Source: Oscillospiraceae bacterium
Lineage (GTDB): Bacteria > Bacillota > Clostridia > Oscillospirales > Ruminococcaceae
Assembly: GCA_019413245.1 (NCBI GenBank)
Contig: DXNX01000131.1
Span: 1-7,054 of the forward strand
Reading direction: 5' to 3'
DNA: 7,054 nucleotides
In this document: piece after piece, positions 1 to 4,888 of the stretch
Layout of the letters: the number at the start of each line of letters is the position of its first letter
Numbering within the stretch: the first letter of the stretch is position 1
Position numbers and translations under genes: made by a program
The notes under the pieces: generated by a model
What the model was told of the DNA's origin: nothing
Database searches by the model: none
Seen by the model: only the letters and a program-made list of their open reading frames with translations

Positions 1-498
1 CATGATCTTCTGGTCGGCTTCCTTATCGATGCCGTAAGCCAGAGAAGCAGCCGTGGGTTCGTTGATGATACGGCGCACATTCAAGCCGGCAATGGTACCG
101 GCGTTCTTGGTGGCCTGACGCTGGCTGTCGTTGAAGTAGGCAGGCACAGTGATGACGGCTTCGGTGACGGGCTCGCCCAGGTAAGCTTCGGCATCAGCCT
201 TCAGCTTGCTCAGGATCATAGCGCTGATCTCCTCGGGGGTGTAGTCCTTGCCGCCGGCATGAACTTTTTCCGCGGTGCCCATCTTACGCTTGATGGAAGA
301 AATGGTGTTTTCGGGGTTGGTGATGGCCTGACGCTTAGCGACCTGGCCGACCAGGCGCTCGCCGGTCTTGGTGAAGCCGACAACAGAAGGCGTAGTACGG
401 GCGCCTTCGGAGTTGGCGATGACAACGGGCTCGCCGCCTTCCATAACGGCGACGCAGCTGTTGGTAGTACCAAGGTCAATACCGATGATCTTACTCAT
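1..498 (-). CDS. dnaK: Molecular chaperone DnaK (Hsp70), N-terminal part, cut by the window edge
   Basis: DnaK is the cytoplasmic ATP-dependent Hsp70 chaperone that binds unfolded peptides with DnaJ and GrpE. Only the first 166 codons are present, all in the ATPase domain; the protein is normally about 610 residues. The phosphate-binding signature IDLGTTNS lies at residues 7-14, and VITVPAYFNDSQRQAT at about 115-130 is a second highly conserved Hsp70 block, followed by INEPTAASLAYG. The segment around residues 70-110 (SIKRKMGT...GKDYTPEE) has the compact form seen in Gram-positive DnaK, lacking the insertion found in proteobacterial proteins. The ATG at 498 gives the standard MSKIIGIDLGTT start and follows a GAAGGGAG ribosome binding site at 508-515. 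It is the third gene of the hrcA operon, 133 bases after grpE. dnaJ would be expected beyond position 1 but cannot be seen. Confidence 0.98.
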   Translation of the reverse strand, partial: MSKIIGIDLGTTNSCVAVMEGGEPVVIANSEGARTTPSVVGFTKTGERLVGQVAKRQAITNPENTISSIKRKMGTAEKVHAGGKDYTPEEISAMILSKLKADAEAYLGEPVTEAVITVPAYFNDSQRQATKNAGTIAGLNVRRIINEPTAASLAYGIDKEADQKIM

Positions 499-603
499 AG
501 TGAAAAACTCCCTTCAATTACCTTTCCCTGTCCCACTTTTTCGGGGTGGTAGGTTGTTGTTGTGTTTATGGTTCGATGATGAAATTGGAAATATCTATTT
601 ATC

Positions 604-627
604 TGAAACGGGCATCTGCCCGGTTCA
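604..627 (-). other. Hairpin in the grpE-dnaK intergenic region
   Basis: An inverted repeat starts 4 bases after the grpE stop codon. On the minus strand it reads TGAA-C-CGGGCA, a GA centre, then TGCCCG-T-TTCA: ten paired positions with one mismatch and a very tight loop (the innermost A-T pair probably opens to give a four-base loop). No T-run follows on the minus strand, so it does not look like a normal intrinsic terminator. It may be an mRNA-stabilising or processing element between grpE and dnaK. The function is inferred only. Confidence 0.45.
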
Positions 628-631
628 TGCT

Positions 632-1276
632 TTATTCGGCCACGACCACTGTGGCGTGGCGGATGATCTTGTCGCCGATCTTGTAACCCTTCTGGAAGAC
701 CCGGACGACGGTGCCGCTCTCCTGCCCTTCTTCGGGCGGGACCTGCTGCACGGCGTTCATGAACTGCGGGTCAAAAGGCTTGCCCAGCGCTTCGATCTCG
801 ACGATGTGCAAGGTATCCAGGGCTTTGGCGGCCTTATCCAGGGTCATGACCACGCCCTTCTTGTAGTTATCGTCGGTGCAGTCGGCGTTGGCGGCCATGT
901 CCAGCGTATCCAGGATCGTGAGGATCTGGGTCACGGCGTGGCTGACGCCGTCGTTGAACTTCATATCGGCTTCACGCGCCGTGCGTTTGCGGTAGTTATC
1001 GTACTCGGCAGCGGTGCGCAGCAGCTGGTCTTTCAGCTCCTTGTTCTTGGCCTCGGCTGCTTCCAGCTTGGCCTGCGCCGCCTCCAGTTCGCGGTTTTTC
1101 TTGCCGAACCAGTCCTTCTTTTCCTTGTCGGGCTTTGCGTCGGTCTTGTCTGCCTCGGGCTTGGCGCCTTCGGTCTGCTGCTCAGCGTTCGGTGCAGTGT
1201 CGGCGGGAGCGTTCTGGGCTTCCGCAGTGGGTTCTGCTGCCGCGTTGGGCTTCTTGGTTTCGTTCGTAGAGCTCAT
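632..1276 (-). CDS. grpE: GrpE, nucleotide exchange factor of DnaK
   Basis: GrpE is a cytoplasmic dimer that releases ADP from DnaK and so resets the chaperone cycle. The 214-residue protein has the family layout: a low-complexity Ala/Glu/Pro/Lys-rich N-terminal tail (about 1-50), a long charged helix likely to form the dimer coiled coil (about 56-100, including AEYDNYRKRTARE), a helical stretch (about 108-155), and the C-terminal beta domain that contacts DnaK (FDPQFMNAV at 168-176, then SGTVVRVFQKGYKIGDKIIRHATVVV). Length is normal to slightly long because of the tail. The ATG at 1276 overlaps the hrcA stop by four bases (ATGA) and has a strong AGGAGG at 1284-1289, seven bases upstream inside hrcA, so translation is probably coupled to hrcA. 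Residue 174 is Asn in a motif where many GrpE proteins have His; this is probably neutral. Confidence 0.97.
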   Translation of the reverse strand: MSSTNETKKPNAAAEPTAEAQNAPADTAPNAEQQTEGAKPEADKTDAKPDKEKKDWFGKKNRELEAAQAKLEAAEAKNKELKDQLLRTAAEYDNYRKRTAREADMKFNDGVSHAVTQILTILDTLDMAANADCTDDNYKKGVVMTLDKAAKALDTLHIVEIEALGKPFDPQFMNAVQQVPPEEGQESGTVVRVFQKGYKIGDKIIRHATVVVAE

Positions 1277-2298
1277 GTCTGCTCCTCCTGCTTTTTTCCG
1301 GACATCTGCTGCCCGAGTTTTGTTGCAAAATATTCAAGGATGGGAATGACCCGTTGGAAGTGCATCCGGTTGGAGCCGATCAGCGCCACTGTGCCGGTCA
1401 GGCCGCCGCCCGCCAGATACCGTTTGCTGACAACGCAGACACCCGGCATTTCCGGGCGAACATCCTCCCCCAGCGTGGCGGTGAGTTTATTGCCGTGGGG
1501 TTCGATGAGAGCACGGGCCGCTTCGCTGTCGGAGAAGATCTCCAGCAGCAGGCCCAGATTCTTGCGTACATCAGTCATCTGTGCCAGATACTGTGCACCT
1601 TCAAAGTAAGCCCGGGGCGTGGTGCGTACCAGCGCTTCGGCGGCACGGACCACCGGGGCCAGACGCTCACCGGCCGCGATCATCAGCTCGGCGCTCAGGC
1701 TCTCGGTCACGTCATCCGGTACCACGAAGGTCAGGTTGCAGTTGAGCAAAGTAGCCAGGGTCTGCGCGTCGGCACGGGAGAATCCGTCCGCCACACGGGC
1801 CACGCGGGTCCGCACACCGCCGGCGCTGGTCACCGCCAGCACAGCGGCGGTGTAGCGGCCGACCTGAACGACCTCAAAATGGGCGATGCACAAATCGTCC
1901 GACTGCGGTGTGGTGACCGCCGCCGCCATACCGGTGGTCTCGGCCAGGGCGCGGGCGGCGCTCTGTGCCAGCTTTTCCGGTTCGGCGTCCATCGCGGCAA
2001 AAAGCTCATCGATGTGGTCGCGGTCCTTCTGGGGCAGCTCGGTAACACCCGGCGCCCCCAACAAATGATCCAGATAATAGCGGTAACCCTGTGCGCTGGG
2101 CACCCGGCCCGCACTGGTGTGAGGCTGTTCCAGCAGCCCCAGCTTGGTCAGGGCAGCCATCTCATTGCGCAGCGTGGCGCTGGAGAGGGCCATGTCGAAA
2201 TAATTGGCCAGCAGGCCGGAACCGACCGGTTCTCCGTCGGCCCCGTACAGGGCGACGACGGCTTCCAGGATGCGCTGCTTGCGCCGGTCCATTGCCAT
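1273..2298 (-). CDS. hrcA: HrcA, heat-inducible transcription repressor
   Basis: HrcA represses class I heat-shock operons by binding CIRCE; in known systems its activity depends on GroEL. The N-terminal winged-helix DNA-binding region includes the conserved SSATLRNEMAAL and LLEQPHTSAGRVPSAQGYRYYLD blocks (about residues 39-78). A central GAF-like regulatory region follows, and the C-terminus has GGGLTGTVALIGSNRM and RVIPILEYFATKLGQQM, typical of the family. I chose ATG at 2298 (341 residues, usual size) because the ribosome binding site AAGGAAG at 2308-2314 is about ten bases upstream. A GTG at 2307 in the same frame directly abuts that site, and the ATG at 2292 is rather far from it. It is the first gene of the hrcA-grpE-dnaK operon and its own target, since a perfect CIRCE lies 26 bases upstream. 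Confidence 0.97.
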   Translation of the reverse strand: MAMDRRKQRILEAVVALYGADGEPVGSGLLANYFDMALSSATLRNEMAALTKLGLLEQPHTSAGRVPSAQGYRYYLDHLLGAPGVTELPQKDRDHIDELFAAMDAEPEKLAQSAARALAETTGMAAAVTTPQSDDLCIAHFEVVQVGRYTAAVLAVTSAGGVRTRVARVADGFSRADAQTLATLLNCNLTFVVPDDVTESLSAELMIAAGERLAPVVRAAEALVRTTPRAYFEGAQYLAQMTDVRKNLGLLLEIFSDSEAARALIEPHGNKLTATLGEDVRPEMPGVCVVSKRYLAGGGLTGTVALIGSNRMHFQRVIPILEYFATKLGQQMSGKKQEEQT

Positions 2299-2307
2299 GC
2301 CGCCCAC

Positions 2308-2314
2308 TTCCTTT
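2308..2314 (-). promoter_or_regulatory. Ribosome binding site that sets the hrcA start
   Basis: On the minus strand this reads AAAGGAA/AAGGAAG. It is directly next to the possible GTG start at 2307 but about ten bases before the ATG at 2298, which favours the ATG. Confidence 0.7.
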
Positions 2315-2323
2315 CGTTCTTGT

Positions 2324-2350
2324 TTAGCACTCTCTATCTCCGAGTGCTAA
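2324..2350 (-). promoter_or_regulatory. CIRCE operator (HrcA binding site)
   Basis: The sequence is TTAGCACTC, nine bases, then GAGTGCTAA, a perfect 9-base inverted repeat that matches the CIRCE consensus at every arm position. It starts four bases after the -10 box of the hrcA promoter, so the expected transcription start lies inside it. This is the standard arrangement for HrcA autorepression. Confidence 0.98.
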
Positions 2351-2354
2351 GTCT

Positions 2355-2382
2355 ATTATATCTCACCTTCCCCAACTGTCAA
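2355..2382 (-). promoter_or_regulatory. Sigma-A-type promoter of the hrcA-grpE-dnaK operon
   Basis: The minus strand has a consensus -35 TTGACA (2377-2382), a 16-base spacer and a consensus -10 TATAAT (2355-2360). The expected transcript start is near 2348, inside CIRCE, giving a leader of about 50 bases. With perfect boxes, this promoter should be strong when HrcA is released. Confidence 0.92.
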
Positions 2383-2428
2383 GAGTTTTTGCAGAAAAGT
2401 TTGAAAGTTTAACAGTTTTGACACAAAG

Positions 2429-2476
2429 CGGCCCGCGGAAGATTCGTCCAACCGGGGTCAGACGGTCCGCGGGCCG
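2429..2476 (-). terminator. GC-rich inverted repeat after spoVT, probable terminator
   Basis: Two perfect 11-base arms (CGGCCCGCGGA at 2429-2439, TCCGCGGGCCG at 2466-2476) enclose 26 bases, within which CGTC (2445-2448) and GACG (2461-2464) can pair as an inner stem. It begins five bases after the spoVT stop on the minus strand. The bases after it (CTTTGTGTC) are only moderately T-rich, so this is a weak match to an intrinsic terminator, but its position between spoVT and the hrcA promoter fits insulation of the heat-shock operon. Confidence 0.65.
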
Positions 2477-2481
2477 TATCA

Positions 2482-3024
2482 TCATTCTTCCATCCACTTT
2501 GCCAGGAAAGCCGCCGCAATAGCAAGGGAGGAGGCGGTGTGCTCATCCGGCGGTGTGTCCCGGGACGTCCCCAGCAGCAGTACCCCGCCCTCCACGTCCC
2601 CGTGGGCCACGATGGGCGCAGCGCACAGGATCTGGCGGTCGCTGCGTTCCAGTGCGCGCAGGCGACGGTCCGGGTCTTCTGGGGCGGTATAGGTGGCACG
2701 CATAGCCAGCAGCTTCTGCATGGCATCGGACACCGGGCGTCCTTTCAAGTCGGATTTATTGGGTCCGGTGGCCGCCACGATGCTGTCCCGGTCACACACC
2801 AGCACCGGACGGTGCAGGTTCTTGGCCAGCACATCGGCGTACACCTCCGAAAGTTGCCCCAGTTCCACCAGCGGGGAATACTTTTTAAACACCACTTCCC
2901 CGCCGGCATCGGTAAAAATTTCCAGTGCATCGCCCTGGCGGATGCGCTGGGTGCGGCGGATCTCCTTGGGAATAACCACCCGGCCCAGCTCGTCAATGCG
3001 GCGCACGATCCCTGTTGCTTTCAT
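2482..3024 (-). CDS. spoVT: SpoVT-type transcriptional regulator (AbrB domain plus GAF-like domain)
   Basis: In Bacillus subtilis SpoVT is a late forespore DNA-binding regulator that adjusts sigma-G-dependent genes. The predicted 180-residue protein is the same size as B. subtilis SpoVT (178). Its N-terminal swapped-hairpin AbrB domain (about 1-52) is nearly the textbook sequence: MKATGIVRRIDELGRVVIPK, EIRRTQRIRQGDALEIF, then VVFKKYSPLVELG. The rest (about 55-180) fits the GAF-like sensory domain, with VLVCDRDSIVAATG and APIVAHGDVEGGVLLLG, ending in AAAFLAKWMEE. I chose ATG at 3024 because AAGGAGA at 3031-3037 is spaced six bases upstream; the TTG at 3030 abuts that site. The gene is monocistronic and divergent from the Nudix gene. 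The host may or may not sporulate; the name rests on similarity. I could not find a confident sigma-G or sigma-A promoter for it. Confidence 0.92.
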   Translation of the reverse strand: MKATGIVRRIDELGRVVIPKEIRRTQRIRQGDALEIFTDAGGEVVFKKYSPLVELGQLSEVYADVLAKNLHRPVLVCDRDSIVAATGPNKSDLKGRPVSDAMQKLLAMRATYTAPEDPDRRLRALERSDRQILCAAPIVAHGDVEGGVLLLGTSRDTPPDEHTASSLAIAAAFLAKWMEE

Positions 3025-3030
3025 ATACAA

Positions 3031-3037
3031 TCTCCTT
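3031..3037 (-). promoter_or_regulatory. Ribosome binding site that sets the spoVT start
   Basis: AAGGAGA on the minus strand, six bases before ATG 3024 and directly against an in-frame TTG at 3030. This spacing selects the ATG, which also gives the family-standard MKATGIVRRID beginning. Confidence 0.85.
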
Positions 3038-3041
3038 GAAC

Positions 3042-3109
3042 GTCTGCATTTCTGGTATTTGCTTCCTTACCTGCTGGTATTGTCTGCATCTCTATCCAAA
3101 TTATGCAGA
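3042..3109. repeat. Repeated words in the spoVT/Nudix divergent region, possible operator
   Basis: GTCTGCAT occurs at 3042-3049 and 3082-3089, and CTGGTATT at 3052-3059 and 3074-3081. The reverse complement ATGCAGA occurs at 3103-3109, so TCTGCAT (3083-3089) and ATGCAGA form a 7-base inverted repeat with a 13-base centre. The repeats lie in the spoVT leader/promoter region and end ten bases before the -35 box of the Nudix promoter. Their presence is seen directly; a role as a regulator binding site is inference. Confidence 0.45.
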
Positions 3110-3118
3110 TCTTTCGGT

Positions 3119-3147
3119 TTGACCCATTCCGGGCGGCGTGTTAAGAT
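3119..3147 (+). promoter_or_regulatory. Extended -10 promoter of the Nudix gene
   Basis: TTGACC (3119-3124), a 17-base spacer and TAAGAT (3142-3147), preceded by the TG-N extension (TGT, 3139-3141). The expected start is near 3154, twelve bases before the AGGAGG ribosome binding site at 3166-3171. This gives the Nudix gene a short leader of about 24 bases. Confidence 0.8.
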
Positions 3148-3177
3148 GTAGGAAAGTTCATCGGCAGGAGGTTCGTT

Positions 3178-3654
3178 ATGGAGCTGTTGCAAACCACCTT
3201 GTGTTATCTGGAGCGCGACGGGCAGTACCTGATGCTGCACCGGGTAAAAAAAAAGAACGATGTAAACAAGGATAAATGGATCGGTGTAGGCGGCAAGTTT
3301 GAGCCCGGCGAGGATGCCGTCGCCTGTGCCATGCGGGAAGTCCGGGAAGAAACCGGCCTGACCATGAACACGCCATTGTACCGTGGCATTGTGGATTTTT
3401 TCTGCCCGCCCTGGCCCGCTGAGCGGATGCATCTGTTCACCTGCACCGACTTTACCGGCGAGATGCGGGTGTGTGATGAAGGCGACCTGGAATGGGTGGA
3501 CAAGGGAAAGGTCCCTTCCCTGCCCATTTGGGAGGGAGACAAAATCTTCTTTGCGCTCCTGGCCAAGAACGAGCCTTTCTTTCACCTGGCCCTGCACTAC
3601 GATAAGGATGTTCTGGTGCGTGCATGCCTGAACGGTCAGGACCTGCCCCGCTGA
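3178..3654 (+). CDS. Nudix hydrolase, MutT/8-oxo-dGTP diphosphatase type
   Basis: Nudix enzymes hydrolyse nucleoside diphosphates linked to another group. The MTH1/MutT branch cleaves oxidised dNTPs such as 8-oxo-dGTP to the monophosphate and so prevents mutations. The 158-residue cytoplasmic protein has a perfect Nudix box, GX5EX7REVXEEXGL, at residues 39-61 (G39, E45, R53, E54, E57, E58, G60), with the metal-binding glutamates intact. The preceding NKDKWIGVGGKFEPGE is the form commonly annotated as 8-oxo-dGTP diphosphatase in Firmicutes. The substrate is not proven by sequence. The ATG follows AGGAGG at 3166-3171 by six bases. The gene stands alone on the plus strand, divergent from spoVT and convergent with the membrane protein gene. 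A run of nine A at 3246-3254 (codons 23-26, before the Nudix box) is a possible slippage site; either frameshift would meet a stop within a few codons. Confidence 0.93.
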   Translation: MELLQTTLCYLERDGQYLMLHRVKKKNDVNKDKWIGVGGKFEPGEDAVACAMREVREETGLTMNTPLYRGIVDFFCPPWPAERMHLFTCTDFTGEMRVCDEGDLEWVDKGKVPSLPIWEGDKIFFALLAKNEPFFHLALHYDKDVLVRACLNGQDLPR

Positions 3655-3673
3655 CTCTTCCTTAACTAAAAGA

Positions 3674-3715
3674 AAACAGCCCCGCACGGTTTCATAAAGC
3701 CTTGCGGGGCTGTTT
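3674..3715. terminator. Bidirectional intrinsic terminator between convergent genes
   Basis: AAACAGCCCCGCA (3674-3686) pairs perfectly with TGCGGGGCTGTTT (3703-3715). The interior continues the stem after one C-T mismatch (GGTTT 3688-3692 with AAAGCC 3697-3701, including one T-G pair) and closes with a CATA loop. On the plus strand it is followed by TGTTTGTTATT; on the minus strand the stem is followed by TTTTCTTTTAG. It lies 19 bases after the Nudix stop and 19 bases beyond the stop of the minus-strand membrane protein gene, so it can end both transcripts. Confidence 0.92.
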
Positions 3716-3734
3716 GTTATTCTGTTATAGGGAA

Positions 3735-4748
3735 TCAATCAGACGTTGCCGTGGAAGTGGCCGGTTCATCGGTGCTCTCACCGGAAGTATCTCCGCCGTC
3801 ACCGGTATCGCCCGTATCACCGGAATCTCCGGTGGTATCCTCCTCGGCAGGCGTATTTTCATCGGTGGTACCGTCCTCATTCAGGGTGGTATCACCGTCC
3901 GTATTTTCCGAATCGGCAGTCGGTTCAGACGTCGCCGCATCCCCGGCGCCGGCGGCATCGGTCATGCTGGAATCCAGCTTATCCTGGACCAGTGCCTGCG
4001 GGTCATCCACCGAGCCGGTGGGCGCAGGCGTGGCAGAAGTCTGGGTTTCCACCTGCATCTCGCTTTCCTGCAGGGCGGACAGATACCACTGGCGATTCTC
4101 GCCGCGGCTGAAAACAAAGTCCATGTACTTGGTGGGCTCAGTGGGTGCCGTCAGGGACAATTCCCCGGAAGTACTGTTGCTGATGGTGGGAATGTAGCCG
4201 ACTGTAACATAGGTTTTGCCGGACTGGGTCCAGATCTTTTCCACTTCCGGCGTGTACAGACCCACAGCGCCGGTAACCGGGACCAGATAGCCCTGACGGT
4301 CGGCGTCATAGTTGTAGATGAATTCTTCGGTTTCGAAGCTGCCCTCTTCCAGGGGATAATCCGGACCGAGCAGGTTGGTCAGGTAAGTATCGATCTCCAG
4401 CTGGGGCAGAATCAGCGAGCCGGTTTCAGTGTCACGTTCGTAATCGTCCAGCGTACCGTCTTTCTGGGCCTGATAGACAGTGCCCCAGATAGCTGCCTGG
4501 CGGAACACGGAGGAATCCACCTGGGAAACATCATCAAAAGGCAGCACATCGAACATGACCAGACCATACACACGGTCGGCATAGCGTTCGCGGCGGTCGG
4601 AATCGTCCAGTGCGGCTCGCAGCGCACCCACGCACCAGTTCAGCACGGTGAACAAACCGATCACAACCAGGACCAGCGCCACGGCGCCCAGAAGCTGGCG
4701 GGCCAGGCGGCGGCTGTTGCGCAGTTGTTCCTCACGAGAATTTGCCAT
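3735..4748 (-). CDS. Unrecognised single-pass membrane protein with acidic Ser/Thr-rich outer tail
   Basis: I do not recognise this 337-residue protein. Visible parts are: a basic N-terminus (RRLAR at 13-17), one hydrophobic segment (about 18-42, LLGAVALVLVVIGLFTVLNW), a globular-looking region (about 50-230), and a tail (about 236-337) almost wholly of Ser, Thr, Asp, Glu, Gly, Ala and Pro with GDTGDTGDGGD-like repeats (306-325). The basic residues before the membrane segment suggest that the N-terminus is inside and the bulk outside. C39 is in LNWC, which is not a lipobox, so it is not predicted to be a lipoprotein. No sortase motif or enzyme motif is visible. The ATG at 4748 follows AAGGAG (about 4757-4762). 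It is monocistronic, with its own promoter and a shared terminator. An envelope-associated or scaffold-like role is possible, but I infer no function; its position next to rhamnose genes may be chance. Confidence 0.85.
   Translation of the reverse strand: MANSREEQLRNSRRLARQLLGAVALVLVVIGLFTVLNWCVGALRAALDDSDRRERYADRVYGLVMFDVLPFDDVSQVDSSVFRQAAIWGTVYQAQKDGTLDDYERDTETGSLILPQLEIDTYLTNLLGPDYPLEEGSFETEEFIYNYDADRQGYLVPVTGAVGLYTPEVEKIWTQSGKTYVTVGYIPTISNSTSGELSLTAPTEPTKYMDFVFSRGENRQWYLSALQESEMQVETQTSATPAPTGSVDDPQALVQDKLDSSMTDAAGAGDAATSEPTADSENTDGDTTLNEDGTTDENTPAEEDTTGDSGDTGDTGDGGDTSGESTDEPATSTATSD
3774..3833 (-). repeat. Degenerate short repeats coding for the acidic Gly/Asp/Thr tail
   Basis: On the plus strand, words such as CACCGGTATC, CCCGTATC, CACCGGAATC and TCCGGTGGTATCC follow one another, in steps that are multiples of three. 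They encode residues about 306-325 of the membrane protein (TGDSGDTGDTGDGGDTSGES). Imperfect in-frame repeats like this can change copy number without breaking the reading frame. Confidence 0.55.
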
Positions 4749-4766
4749 GAAAGGGTCTCCTTATAG

Positions 4767-4809
4767 ATTTTGATGAACCAAAATATCCAAACCGTGCGGC
4801 AAAAGCCGC
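4767..4809 (-). other. Two small hairpins in the leader of the membrane protein gene
   Basis: In the expected leader of about 69 bases (start near 4817) there is GCGGC-TTTT-GCCGC (4796-4809) and, nearer the ribosome binding site, ATTTTG-GTTCAT-CAAAAT (4767-4784). The second is AT-rich and weak, and ends a few bases before AAGGAG. They could affect mRNA stability or translation, or be incidental; I see no match to a known riboswitch. Confidence 0.3.
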
Positions 4810-4823
4810 GTGTCATACCTTGC

Positions 4824-4852
4824 AGTATACCACAAACGCCGCCGCTTTGCAA
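4824..4852 (-). promoter_or_regulatory. Promoter of the membrane protein gene, nested in the rfb terminator
   Basis: The minus strand has TTGCAA (4847-4852), a 17-base spacer and an extended -10, TGG-TATACT (-10 box at 4824-4829). The -35 box lies in the loop of the rfbB terminator hairpin, and the spacer covers its downstream arm. The -10 box matches the consensus at five of six positions and the -35 at four of six, helped by the TG extension. Confidence 0.75.
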
Positions 4853-4870
4853 AGAGCCGCGGCGGCGTTT
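4834..4870 (-). terminator. Terminator of the rfb operon
   Basis: Perfect 12-base arms AAACGCCGCCGC (4834-4845) and GCGGCGGCGTTT (4859-4870) enclose a 13-base interior. It starts 18 bases after the rfbB stop. On the minus strand the stem is followed by TTTGTGG, a short T-run, so its efficiency there is uncertain; the plus-strand side has a run of five T (4868-4872), but no plus-strand gene precedes it. Confidence 0.75.
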
Positions 4871-4888
4871 TTGTCGCATTTGAAAATT

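Noticed and set aside
368..1609. Plus-strand open frame of 413 codons opposite grpE and the end of hrcA
   Set aside because: It is antisense to two clearly recognised genes, has no family features and spans their junction and the intergenic gap; it is open because of the base composition of the real genes.
3071..3110. Possible sigma-G or sigma-A promoter for spoVT
   Set aside because: GCATA and GGATA words on the minus strand resemble a sigma-G -35 box, but no convincing -10 box lies at the right spacing; CATAAT at 3100-3105 lacks a matching -35.
3067..3738. Minus-strand open frame of 223 codons opposite the Nudix gene
   Set aside because: The plus strand carries a perfect Nudix box with a promoter, ribosome binding site and terminator; the antisense frame has no recognisable domain and runs through the terminator.
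4632..4634. Cys39 of the membrane protein as a lipoprotein cysteine
   Set aside because: The preceding residues are LNW, which do not fit a lipobox, and the hydrophobic segment looks like a membrane anchor.
3702..4766. Plus-strand open frame of 354 codons opposite the unknown membrane protein
   Set aside because: The minus-strand frame has a good ribosome binding site, a promoter, a membrane segment and a terminator. The plus-strand frame begins inside the terminator hairpin and reads as Gly/Arg/Ile-rich low complexity from the repeat region.
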